Source: Eopsaltria australis
Lineage: Eukaryota; Chordata; Aves; Passeriformes; Petroicidae
Reading direction: 5' to 3'
NCBI GenBank assembly: GCA_034509425.1
Contig: JAVTVJ010000033.1
Location: forward strand, 4,585,001-4,649,000
Length of the DNA: 64,000 bases
Positions 1 through 11,874 of this stretch are shown piece after piece. Both the position numbers and the translations under genes were made by a program. The stretch's first letter is position 1. Each line of letters starts with the position of its first letter. Below the pieces are notes generated by a model that worked only from the letters and a program-made list of their open reading frames with translations, did not search any database and was not told the origin of the DNA.

Positions 1-3000
1 GTTTTCCAGTGATTCTCTCCTACATACAAAACAGATAAAACAGAGAGAGCTTCTACAGGACTGTACAAATAACTGCTGTACTGGATGAAGGCTATCAAAT
101 GACAGCATTGTCTGAGACCTGCTTTTTCTCATGAAAGTTGGAAGAAGAAAGTTGTCAGCTTACCCAGTGGAGAGAAACAGTTCTAAAGCAAGATTCATCT
201 CATCTTAATACAGATTTCTTAAGACTGTTTTACTGACTCCGTGAAAGTGTCTATTTCTCTGCCTCAACAATAAATTATGATCGAAGCTGTTTACTCAGAT
301 TTGAGTGTCTATGGTCTAGAAATACAAAAAGATTAAGATAATTCCACATTAAAGCATTCTTCTTATTCCAACTGCTAATTTATGCATATTTTGGTCTTTG
401 TTTTCTTAAAAATGTTCCAGCATATATGTTTAAAGCCATAAATAATACTGTGTTTACTGACCAGGAAGTAATCGACATGTTGAAGTTTTCACTTTGTCCT
501 TCAGTCAGGCATATTTTTCCTGGTTAATACCTTCACCCTCTGTGCATTATTTGTTTTTAATAGTTTTTCTAACACTTCATAACAAACATTTAGAAAAGTG
601 TATGCTTATGCTTATTGTTACATGCTACCTTTTATTTTCTGCTGTTTCTAACACCATTTCTCAAGAAACTCAGACTTCAATATTAATTATTTTCCTTCAC
701 AGCTAGAATATTAAGCACTTAATTCAGTTGCTTAAACACAGAAGACAAGTACTGTTTTTTGAAATACTCCAGGTTATCCGAGATATCCCGACAGGGATGA
801 AAAATATCATTTATAGAAGTATCTTACTCTCTGGGAGATGCATTGGAAGTCAAAGCAAGATGCATAGGGCACCTAACTAGGAAGTAGCTCCTGATCTCTT
901 GAACTGAGCTGAGCTGTATTAGCTCATGGACCCTACTGCTATGTAGTGAGTTCTAGTTTGCATTCTATCAGGTGAACTGCTTAGATTAGAAGTGTGGATT
1001 TATTCTTAATTTTCTTCATTAAAATACAAAATAACTATGGAATACATCTTGAGCTTGTTTGTCAGCCCTGTTTCTGCAAACACACAAAATACCCAACATA
1101 GAAGATAAAATTCCATTTTTAATTAAGAAACTTTAATGGGGGTATCTATATATCTATATATTAAAATTATAAGCTCATATTATGGTCAATAATCAGCTCA
1201 GTTCAGCTACCCATGTAGTTCTATCCACTGCCACTTGAGTTGTAAGAATACTTTGGTTAGTATTTATCTGACACTTTACTCACTACACCTCCACCTCTCT
1301 GTCCATAAAGTGGGAAGTGTGGTATCAATCTCCTCTGCAGCGAGACCCAAGATTGATCTATAAAAGCAGTATGAAAGAAATAGCTATTATTACTATTATT
1401 GAAAAAAGAGTCCAGGAGAGTTTTCTCTCTTTGTACGGCAATGTTGAATTTTAGGCATCCCTGTGGTGTTTCTCAGAATTGCTTAATTGTTGATGAGATT
1501 TTCAGATGTACTCAGCTCAGAAGTATGATTTCATTGAAGCCAATGGAAAAACTCCTGCTGACTCCTATTGTTGTTCTTTGATACTTACTGTGGTAGTTGG
1601 GAGAATAAAAGATGAATAATAAAGCAACATAAAAAGATCTTTGGCTTCTATATACAACTGACATATAAAATTAACATTTTTTTAAAGTAAAAGTTAATGG
1701 AATTAATTTAACAAATAAACCAAAGGGCAAAAAGGTAAACTTTTAATATTTTAAATAATCATCATTTTTTGTGAATGTAGAAATATCTATAGAAATACAT
1801 TATATAGAGAAATAAGGATGTGAAAATAATGCCTAATTATTCAGTTATTTGTCACATGGAAACAGATACACATGATCTTCAGTCTTCCATACAGCAATTT
1901 ACATTTTATTAGAGGGAACCCTAAATTTTCACCTATAATTACAGTATATATGGCCATACAGTATATATGGACACTGGATCCACTTTATGAGCATCACTGG
2001 AGAGAAGTGTGTATTCAGGTTCATAGAAAAAAACCCTTATATGTAATTTTTGGAGTTTATTGCCTTTTAATCCAATTAGTTTAAGCAGTGTGGGAGTTAA
2101 CCAACACACATGCACATGTATGTGTTATATGCAAGTAGATGAACCCAGGTGTTTTGAAACTTACAGGAAAAGGAAAATAACAACAATACAAGGTAGATGA
2201 AAAAAAGGATCATATAAGAATTAAATGTTCTGAACTCCAGGAGAGGCAAAACTATAGTTAACTTGCAGATAGGCTTTTTTAAAAAGGAGAAAGTAATATG
2301 ATAAGAAAATGACCTGAAAAAATAATCAAAATAGTAATGCAAGCCTGTTTGAGTATAAAAAAAGCTGCTACGTAGTACACTTAAAGAAAGTACAGAAGAA
2401 ATGACATCAGAATATTATGCTTGAGAATACAACACTGTTCTATTTTTACCATATTTACCACTATCCCCCACAAAGATGAACAGTGTCCTCATTACCATTT
2501 GTAATGTTCCCATTAAGGAGAGGCAGCATTGGACGTATTAATGCTTGGTTCTCCTTTAATTTATTATTCTCTTCCTGCTTTAATGAGATCTGCTCTACAG
2601 CCCATAAAATAATTGTTATGGTAAACTGACTTTTTAAAATTAGCTACACACCAGTTGGTCCAGAAACCTATTCCTCTGGACTATTCATGCACAAAATACC
2701 TTTGTGTGAAGCTCTTTCCAAATGTGTAATGACTGGAGTAAGTCCAGAAGTTTTCCTGCAGAGTCTCTCTGCATGATTGCCATTGCAAGCAGTCTTACAG
2801 CTCCTTTTCCCAACAAAGTTATGGTCAGGGTTACTGCAACGTAGAAATGCTGACACTGCTTTCATCCTCAACAATGAAAACCATAGTGCTGCCACTTATA
2901 AAATTAAAGTGTTTCCTGTTTAAAAAATAGCTGTTCTAAACTCCCTGTTCTATGCTGCTAGGTCATAAGTTTCTGTTACAGAGTTTTTACAAGGAATCTC

Positions 3001-6000
3001 AGAAGGGGGAAAAAATGTTCTGATATCCTGGTTCTCCCTGCAGTTTCATTAAGTTACTTCAGAGTGATTCAGCACTGTTGTTTGTGCCCCAGACCATGTG
3101 TCCTACTGAGACAGTTATTCTACCCCAAACATTTCCTGCTGTGAGTGCCAGTTTAGGTCAGAACAGGATTTACCAACAATACTTTCTAATCCACCCTAGC
3201 TCACTGGGAAAAATATATTTCCATACCTAAGACAACTCAGCTGTATCATATTTTAAGGATAAATTAGAGATGCTGAAGGAAATTTAATCACAAGGCATGC
3301 TAATGGGTAATCTTTATCAGATACAGATACCATATAAAAATGTGCATATGCAGTTCTGTTGTCACTCATCGAAATGAGAATGCTTCTTTCTCTGCAACAT
3401 AGAACTAAAGCGTGGAGATGGATTTCTATCCTTGCAAAGGAGACAAAAATGTCTTTCCATTGCAGCTCACACTTTTCCCTTCAGCTCTTACAATACCTTC
3501 TGTAGAAGATGATGGTAGCAGACAAACAGGGAGTTGACCTGACTGAGGCCTGAGCAGGCCTCCCTGAACATCTGAGCGTCTTGACTTTACTGTCTAACAG
3601 CTCTATTTTCTTTTCCTTCCCCAACAGTGTAATTTTTAGATAGGAGTTATGCATGAAGATGGCACAGAAAATTGGAGTAGACAGCTAACCTTTCTGGAAC
3701 TTCAGCATTTGTATGGTTCTTAACAGAACTAAACAGAAATTAACATTCCTACTATTTCTTTCCCTGGTGTTTTTATTTGAGTTTTTTTTTCTGTACTGAA
3801 AATAAGGAAATTTTGTTTGAATTGATCAAGTTTTAATACTTGTTCTAATCCACTGACAAAAGAATCAAACCTATCACCTGTATACAGCATGTGAACAATA
3901 AATGTACAGCTCAGATCTTGGCTTCTAGGACTGTTGCAACATTTTATGACATAATGTAGAATGTAAAATGAACACACTGTTTGTTCGTCTGGAAGTAAGG
4001 TCTCACTCCCAACCAAGCCAGTACATTAAATGCTACAATTCAGAGCTGTAGATCATTTCATGCTTGGATGTCTCGTGTTGGTTTGTGTGTGCACACAAGA
4101 TGAACAGAAAAGGGAGAAAAACATCCAAATTGTTAAACAAGGCGCTCTTCTGGGGCCCCATGTCTTTCAGCAATGTAAGACTGAACACATGCTTTAGTTT
4201 TAACTCTATTCCTGATGAAGAGGAAAAGACAGAAAAAAGAATGAAACGTTAATGAAAGAGAACCCTTCATTATGCACCTTCATCGTTCAGGGGTGGTTGG
4301 GTTTCCTGGACCGAGTTAAGGGGAAATTTTCAGGGATGTACCAGCTGTCAGAACTGACCCACCAAAATCCCTTTAATTCCTGTTTAAACAGCCATTAGAG
4401 GTAAGAGTATCAACATTTACCGACCACTGTAACACAACCTACAGGAAATAAAATAGTCATGCCTTTCTTGGATGTGGGAGCAGTTTATTTTAGCAACAGC
4501 ATTTTCTAAACTGCAACTTTTTTATGTAAAAATGTCTACAGGCATTATGCATTTTTTGGCAGTCAGTACAAGTAAGAGTCACCCTGATAAAACTGCCCCT
4601 CTTATTTCCACTAATAATGCAACTTTCTGAGATTTTTCTCTCAAAAAATCATAAAAAATAATGGACTTGCATCATAGCAAAAACAAACTGGTGTTTATTT
4701 ATATAATTTTTATTCATATGAATCTGCTTCTCTTCAGCAGAGCAGATTAAAACCAGAGCAAAAGGCTTCTCAGGGATGAAAGTGTTAAAAAATTTGTCCA
4801 GTATTTATAGAAAACAAACACAAAACCCTAAGAAAAAAAAAAAATCAAAACCAAAACTCAACCACATGGAAAAGCCTACCATGGCAACTCCCCCCAAAAA
4901 ACTTCTTCTGCAAAAGCCCTAGAGAAACCTTCAGATGTTGAATCTGGAAACAGCGGGAAAAAAAACCACCACCACCACCAGCCCAGTATAATAAGATGAC
5001 CCAAATTGTCAATAAACATAAAAATGCAGCACTCTTACCTAATAAGACACAAATCAAATCACTAAACTTCTAGAAATACTATGCAATGACAGTAAATTAT
5101 CATCATACTTTTAAAAATTGCCTTAAAAATGAAACTCAAGTCAGGATATTTATCATCTTCTTGCAATGAAAGAATTGGCAAAGTGACTCCATGAGACATT
5201 TTAAATTTTCCTCATTTGAATTGCCTGAGCTTTGAAGGTTGTTTAAATGTATACAGTATCAGCCTTCTCTGAAAATCTTAATGTCAAAATATTATGATTG
5301 GGAAAAAAAATCCATCTCAAATCCACTTAAAAAGTCTGTTGAGACCTAGAAAATATATTAAATATTCAATTATAAGTAAACATAATTTCAACTCATTTAA
5401 ATTTGAGGTGCTCCTCCCCTCTCCAAAGCAAGGAACCTCTCTTAACTCAATGTAAAACTGACTGATACATCAAGTCTATTCCATAGTCAACCATCACAAG
5501 TTTAGTTCCAGATCTGCGATCTTTTGTTCTGTAGGTCTGTCACACAGGATATAGGAAGAAGGCTTAGAGAAAAACAGATGCAAATCTGTGAAGGATTGTG
5601 TTTCAGTATCTCTCTTTCTTGTGAAATAAGTTGCATTTTCCAAGGGTGCAATTTTTCTTGGTTTCCAGAGTAAACTATTGAACTTGAGATCTGAAGTTGC
5701 AATATTTGAAAAATAAGCACAATCCATCTCTATTGTTTAATGTAATATTGACAAGATAAATAGAAGCAAAGTAAGAGAAATTTGTGACATAACTGAGTTA
5801 GTAGTACCGCAGTGACTGTGACTTTTGAACAGCTATGCTGTATTTTAGCTTTAAAAACTTAATCTTTGCTCTGAAAGAAAAGCTTAGAAAATAGCATTTA
5901 AAGAATTTTGGTACAGAGAGTCAGTCATAATACCCCAAAGCAGGATCAGCTAGACCTTTGCTTACGTCTACATAGACATGCCATTAAGTGATTAAACTCT

Positions 6001-8354
6001 GGCTTTTTCTTGACACATACTGAGCATCTGAAATTTATTTTTTAAACCTATGTAGATGACCTGTGATGTTTTACAGTTAACAGAGCAGCTCCACTCTAAC
6101 ACATTCTATTTTTGCTTTAAATTTCTGGCACAGCCTCTGAGGATATTTTAAAATTAGAAGAAAACAAGTATCTACAGAGATGTTTAAAATTAATAAATCA
6201 CTAGGGAGAAAAACAGACTTGTTGCATGTTAGAGGAAGAGTTTAAATTAATTTGAAATATTTGTATTTGGAAGTCCTTTCACTCACTGCTGGTTTTGGTC
6301 CTTGGAGAATGTATAGGAAAGAAAGGGAAATCTTATTCACAAACACTTTTATTCATTACTTATAAGAAACAGACTCACCACTGTATAATAGCAATATTTA
6401 ATGGGGAGAAGCATGCAGAGGATAGTTTGTAATTTTATTTGTGTAGCCACAGAAGGAGAAAGAGCCTGATGTATTTTCTGCTGTAGTAAGCAGTTAACTA
6501 TTTATCTTACTTTTTAGGAAGTGTCTTGTTTCTTCTTTTTTTCTGAAAACTCACTTAAAGTTCTCCAGAGAATATAAAGTGACTCAAATGTTTCTATCCA
6601 AGCTCCCCCCTCCCCACCCCCAACCCTCCAATAAAAAAAAAAAACAAAACAAAAAAACCAAAACAAAACAAAACAAAACAAAAAAACACAAAACAAAAAA
6701 AAAACAAGCTAGTACTTATATTTCCTTTGGGCTTTCAAGACACCATACTGTGAACTGTGTAGCCTTTAAGGAGACACAATCAGAATGAGGAATGCTGTGG
6801 ATAATGTGTTCTTTAGGAGATAAAACCTCAAAAGTGAGGAAAAAGATCCATTGTTGGACTGGAAATAGGCTTACACTGGGTATTGTTAGCACCAACTTTA
6901 TTTATCAGTCTGGACAAGTTGGTAAATAACCTGATGTCTACATCTGAGAGACACATACAGGCTGTTGAGACTATTGCACAGCCATTCCAAGGAAAGTACT
7001 GGAAGCAGCATATTACCTTTCAAATTAACTAACCAAGTATGAAAAACAGTAGAAACTTAATTGATCCCATATACTCATTAAATAAATTTATTAAAGTACA
7101 TTGAATTGTATACCTACATTCCCTGAGAAGAAAATAAAAAACAAGAATTTCACTGTGAGGTAATAAATGCAGACAAATGAAGAGGAGTTCCATTGAATAA
7201 AAGATATGGTATTTTATAGGCAAAACACATCAAAAGGACTAATTTCAGTTGAATTACTCATCTATGTTTCTGAGTTCAAATTAACTGTAGTCACTGAGGC
7301 TAAACACCTGGGAAGCTCACTAGAAACATATGTTCAGTTTGTAATTTAGATTTTTTTTTAAAGAAAGGAATATTAAAATAGAAAATATTGCAAAAGGAAA
7401 AGCACGATGTAAGCAGCATGTGATTTAATAGTGTAATCACCTAAAGCAGTAGTCAGCTCTGATTATCCACAAACAGATTATAAACAGAGAAAAAAAATGA
7501 GGGAAATATATAGTCCAGAAGAAGACAACACAGTTACCCAAAAGAAATTTTCCATATGAGAAGGTTAAAAGCCTAGTACTGTATAATTTACAGTAGATCT
7601 GGCAGGAAAAGGTACCCTCTAGAGCAGTAATGCATTAGTATAACATAATTTGAATTCTCTTTTACTCTTTTACATGTTTTCAAATGAAAAAAAAAAGGAA
7701 AAAATTCCCTCAGTGGGCTAGTGTTATCCATTCTGTGATTCTGTGGAACAAAAGAAAAGCCGCTGTTGAGCTGAAACATTCTGCTTACGTACTAAGTTTT
7801 CTCCATAGACAAAGCAAAGAGGGAAAATCTGATCAGTTAGAAGATGTGGTGTGGGGTTTTTTGTTTTGTTTAAAAATTTCCCTTTTTATTTTTAATTGTC
7901 CTGAACAACGGGAACGTGAGAGACAAACTCAATGACCTTAGTCACATATAGTATTTGTTATATATCAGCAGATGTCCTGTCAGCATCACTTGTTTATCTG
8001 TACACTCAGATTCATGAGATATTTAACTCCCTGTTGCCTGCTGTGATCAAAGTCTGGCCCTTCCATGAGGCACTTATCCATTTACAGCAATAAATAAGAA
8101 ACACAAGTGAACTACAACTGCTAAGTACTCACTCTTAACAGACGTGAATTCAGCAACTGGAATGCTTCCAGTTTAAAACAATGGAAACTAGACTCAAGAA
8201 AAAAAAGCTTTAGAAAAAAACAGTAATATTTCCTCCCTCTCATTCTTCTGCCATTCTGTTTTTATTCTAAAAATTTCAAGAAAAAATACCGCTTTTTGTA
8301 CTGCATTATGAGGCTGTGCATGCAGGCTAGTCTGAGGTCAAACAGCAGCTCAAC
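1..8354. other. Downstream intergenic sequence, no gene seen
   Basis: This lies beyond the 3' end of PCDH9. It is AT-rich and unique-looking, with short frames of at most 95 codons that match nothing I recognise. It holds minor low-complexity stretches: a TATC/TA tract near 1143-1165, a small CCA run at 4966-4981, and the A/C-rich tract at 6601-6706. I see no promoter, exon or complete transposon. Confidence 0.6.
6601..6706. repeat. Pyrimidine tract followed by A-rich (AAAAC)n low complexity
   Basis: A C-rich stretch (6603-6629) runs into about 75 bases made only of A with scattered C, with several AAAAC units. The opposing frames across it, rich in lysine on one strand and phenylalanine on the other, are artefacts of this composition. 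Confidence 0.8.
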
Positions 8355-8728
8355 ATTGATTGGTAGAACACATTAAAAGTGTATAAAGCAGCTCTGTTAT
8401 CCAATTTGTTGAATGGTTTGAAGACATGGGCTAGTGACGACATACATGACTCCTAGACAAATGTCATCTGCACCATCTGTGGACCATATTGTGCATCAGA
8501 TGGCAGGATAAAATTTTCAATAAAAAAGTTTCAGAGCAGAGTAATGTTCCAGGAACTGTAGCCATGATCATTATAAAAAGGCTGCACTGGGCTGATCACA
8601 CATCTAGGGTAGAAGACAGTGGCATCCTGCAGCAGCTGGTGACCATTGGACTTAAAGAAGTAACATGTAACCAGGACAGACAAATGAAACACTCTAAGGA
8701 CACACAGAACTACAACTTCAAGTAATAA
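8355..8728 (+). pseudogene. Relic of a non-CR1 (RTE-like) LINE, C-terminal part of the reverse transcriptase ORF
   Basis: Translation on the plus strand recovers the landmarks found after the reverse transcriptase core in RTE-type and 'craniofacial development protein 2-like' retroelements. From 8378 it reads KVYKAALLSNLLNGLKTW, matching the family pattern K-V-Y-x-A-x-x-L-x-x-L-L-x-G-x-x-T-W. After a one-base frameshift near 8450 come LLDKCHLHHLWTIL and then CIRWQDKI, matching the family's R-W-Q-D block. Then RLHWADHTSRVEDSGI matches L-R-W-x-G-H-x-x-R-M-x-D-x-R. The frame closes at a stop at 8726-8728. An in-frame stop (near 8366) and the shift show it is dead. The polymerase core and endonuclease are absent. 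The clade is uncertain; it is not CR1. Motifs are compared from memory. Confidence 0.72.
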
Positions 8729-8786
8729 AAATTGCTTAACCAGGTGGGACTGGTGCACCACAGTCCAGGTTGAAGGGAGTCAGTTG

Positions 8787-9780
8787 ATCACAGAATCAAT
8801 TAGTCAGGAAAAGAACTCTGAGATCATTGAGCCCAACTTTTGACTAAGCATCACATCAACTAGATCATGGCACTAAGTCTTTCCTTAAATACCTCCAGGG
8901 ATGCTGACTTCACCACCTCCCTGGGCAGCCTGCTTCAATGTTTAATCACCATTTCTGTGAAATAATTCTTCCTAATGTCCAACCTAAGCCTCCCCTGGCG
9001 CACCTTGAGGCTATGTCCTCTGGTTCTGTTGCTGTTGCTTGGGAGAAGAGATTGACCCGCACCTGGCTACAACCTCCTTTTCTCCCCATTAAACAAGCCC
9101 AGCTCCTTCAGCCGCTCTTCACAGGACTTGTGTTCCAGTCCCTTGACCATCTCCTTTGCCTGTCTCTGGACACATCCCAGCACCTCAATGTCCCTCCTGA
9201 ATTAAGGGGCCCAAAACTGGGTGCAGCATTCAAGGTATAGCCTCACCAGTGTTGCAGGCAGGGAGATAATCATTGCCCTGGTCCTGCTAGCCACACTATT
9301 TATGATACAGGCCACACTATTTATGATTGGCCTTCTTGGCCATCTGAGCACACTGCTGGCTCATGTTCAGCACCATTAGGTCCTTTTCTGCCAGGCAGCT
9401 TTCCAGCCTCTCTGTTCCAGCCTGTTGTGCTGCATGGGGTTGTTGTGTCCAAAGTGTAGGAGCCAGTATTCAGTCTTGTTGCTCTCGTCCCCTTGATTCA
9501 GCCTTTCCAGATTCCTCTGGAGAACATTCCTACCTTCCAGCAGATTGACTGTCACACACAAATTAGTGTTGTCTGCAAACTTACTGAGGGTGTATTTGAT
9601 CTACTCATCATCCAGATCATCTATAATGACAGTAAATAGGACTGATCCCAACACTGAGCCCTGAGGGACACCACTAGTGTCCAGGCACCAAATGGGTGCA
9701 GGACCATCCACCACTACTCAGCCAGTTCTTAAGCCAACAAAGAATGCCCCTGCCAACTCTGTTTTCCTATGCAGTGCAGG
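8787..9780 (-). mobile_element. 5'-truncated CR1 LINE, minus strand
   Basis: Reading the minus strand, the element gives a CR1 reverse transcriptase: VSGVPQGSVLG-like sequence near 9630-9680, then LSKFADNT at 9567-9590 (the FADD catalytic box with the last Asp replaced by Asn), then LLEGRNVLQRNLERL and LLHFGHNNPMQHNRLE (9420-9550). It continues into the 3' part, and the 3' end lies at 8787 with an ATTCTGTGAT-type octamer remnant. The left edge shows the familiar antisense start CACAGAATCA. Frameshifts and the altered catalytic residue make it inactive. The 5' boundary is approximate; homology fades between about 9770 and 9895. Typical avian CR1 copies are 5'-truncated like this one. Confidence 0.9.
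9290..9328. repeat. 21-bp tandem duplication inside the CR1
   Basis: GCCACACTATTTATGATACA plus a G is immediately followed by a second copy of its first 18 bases. CR1 elements normally carry this segment once, so it is a local duplication after or during insertion. Confidence 0.85.
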
Positions 9781-9895
9781 TGAGGGATGCTAATATTGCT
9801 GGATCTGGTTCCCCTATGGCAGTAGAATGCAAATCTGGTCTTGACAATTCAGAGGCACTTCTGATGTCCATGATCCTGTGCACCTGAGCAAAGTG

Positions 9896-11828
9896 TAGCA
9901 ACCATAGCATCCATCCAAAAGAAGAAAAATTTAAATATCAACAGCAACCCTTAGGACTACAGCAGTCCATAGGAGTACTCATGAAACAAATTGGAAAAAC
10001 ACATCTCAGTAATACACTTGGGATGACCCCATGGTTTGGGTTTTTCTTTCTGTTTGTTTGTTGCTTTTTTCTTCTTGCTTGATTAATTTTTTCTTTTTTA
10101 CCCCTTATGATATTTTAAGACAATACCATAAGAGAAATGTTTTTTCATTTCTGAAGTGAAGGACAATATAGCAAAAAAAAACGCTAAATGATTTTCTCAC
10201 ACTAAAGTTGGTGAGAAACTCTGTTTTAAGTTTCTGCATTAATTGCAGTTGGAGTTAAATGTTTTAAACTAATTTCAAAGCCTCACTTTATTAATAACAC
10301 TAGTTTCAATTTTTTTTTTAAATTTTTAAAATAGTCAAACTAATTACTTAGTTTATAAAATTGTTTTAATTTCTAAATTATGATAGAAAAGGCTTAATTA
10401 ACTTCAGTAGATATCAGATCAGGCTTTCAGTACCTCTGAATTCATGGAAATAAATTATATGTTAATGTACACCCTCAATTGCATTCTGAATTGAAAATAA
10501 AACACTTCATTCCAACAAACAAAATGAAACAATATTTATGAGCATTTTAAAAACTGAAATTATTCCATGCAGGAATGGATTATGTTCTTTTCACTATGTT
10601 ATTTGTTTATTTGCTGGTTTAATTACTTATTTTTATTTTATGACTTGGAAATTCTCATTGTGAAATTAATTATCAGAGACTGATAAACATACAGGGAAAT
10701 TATTAGCCTTATGAATAAATAAAAAACCCCAAAACTATCTTATTTTTCTTTCAAAATAGCTGTCACAATACGTGTAGCTCATCTGACTAAAAGTAGATGT
10801 TCTTTAGGGTTATAGATGTTCTAGTACTCATAAGAGTTGTAATAACTGCTTCTTCCCTCCATTCACATGCACACATTCACAAAGGTAAATGTGTGTAGTC
10901 AGAAGGCATCTACAGTTGCCCACTGAGATTGAGAAAGCATCAACATCTGCAATCCAGCCCTCTCACATATATTACAAATAACATCCCACTTTTTAGATTT
11001 GTTGATAATACGCTCTCACCGGCTACATGTTCTTTACTTCAGTTTTGCCAGGACTGTGGGTACCAATCAAGACTGCCCAAAATAAAGTCTTTGAGAGACA
11101 CCCACATTCTTTTCTCAGTCTACAACCATGCTTGCCTGACTTGATATCTGAATCCTAGTGATACTTTAAAGACCTTAAAAAAGACAGCATAGGTTTGGGG
11201 GGAAGTGGAGCTGACTGAGAGAAAAGAGGCACAGATTAAATGAAGACTGCATACAGGTGACAGACTATAATGAAAATTCAGGGTTGAGCCTTGCAACATG
11301 ATGCTCATACAATCAGTTAGACAGGAATTTGTGTGGGAATCTACAGCCAGACAGGGCAAAATGAAAAAAGGAAATGAGGAGTTGTTGCTTCTGGACAAGG
11401 ATGGAGAGGCAGTTGGCAGAGGTTGAAAAAATTATGATCTAAGTGTATCAGGTTGTCTATCATCCTGCTTGATGGTTGTTGTGTTGGAGCATTGTTGTAC
11501 TCAAGACACCCAGGCCTCCTCAGACTCTAGTGGAATTAATGAGGTCTGGGGAAAAGCTTCACTTACGGCATGTACACAGCAAGCAATGGTCTGGCAGCCT
11601 AAAACCGGGACTGCATATCCCTTCTTCTTTGAAGTTACTTCCCTACCATTCCCCCATTTTCTTGCATCAAAATTTCCATGATCCAGAACAACATTTCAAC
11701 TGTTGCATCGTACTCTCAGACATCATAGAAACTTTCCATCCTGGTCTTGGCTACAGGGAACACAAACATCAAGTATACTGTCTTTACTTTCCCTTTTCTC
11801 CCCTTCTTTACAAAGAGTCAAACTCATC
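9896..11828. other. Intergenic, no gene seen
   Basis: AT-rich unique sequence with a T-rich stretch at 10030-10110. Frames of up to 92 codons are not recognisable. The segment 11460-11700 is less AT-rich than its surroundings but shows no family signature. Confidence 0.55.
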
Positions 11829-11874
11829 TTATCCTATCCTATCCTATCCTATCCTATCCTATCCTATCCTATCC
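11829..11874. repeat. (ATCCT)n pentanucleotide microsatellite
   Basis: Eight perfect ATCCT units and a partial ninth. Overlapping plus-strand frames (reading SYPILSYPIL-type repeats) are produced only by the array. Confidence 0.97.

Noticed and set aside
1283..1400. Possible MIR fragment (CTCTGTCCATAAAGTGGGAA)
   Set aside because: Only one short block resembles MIR and the following diagnostic block is missing.
2668..2895. 75-codon minus-strand frame, cysteine-containing
   Set aside because: An alternative frame of the same stretch also reads as plausible peptide, but neither matches a family I know. Treated as chance.
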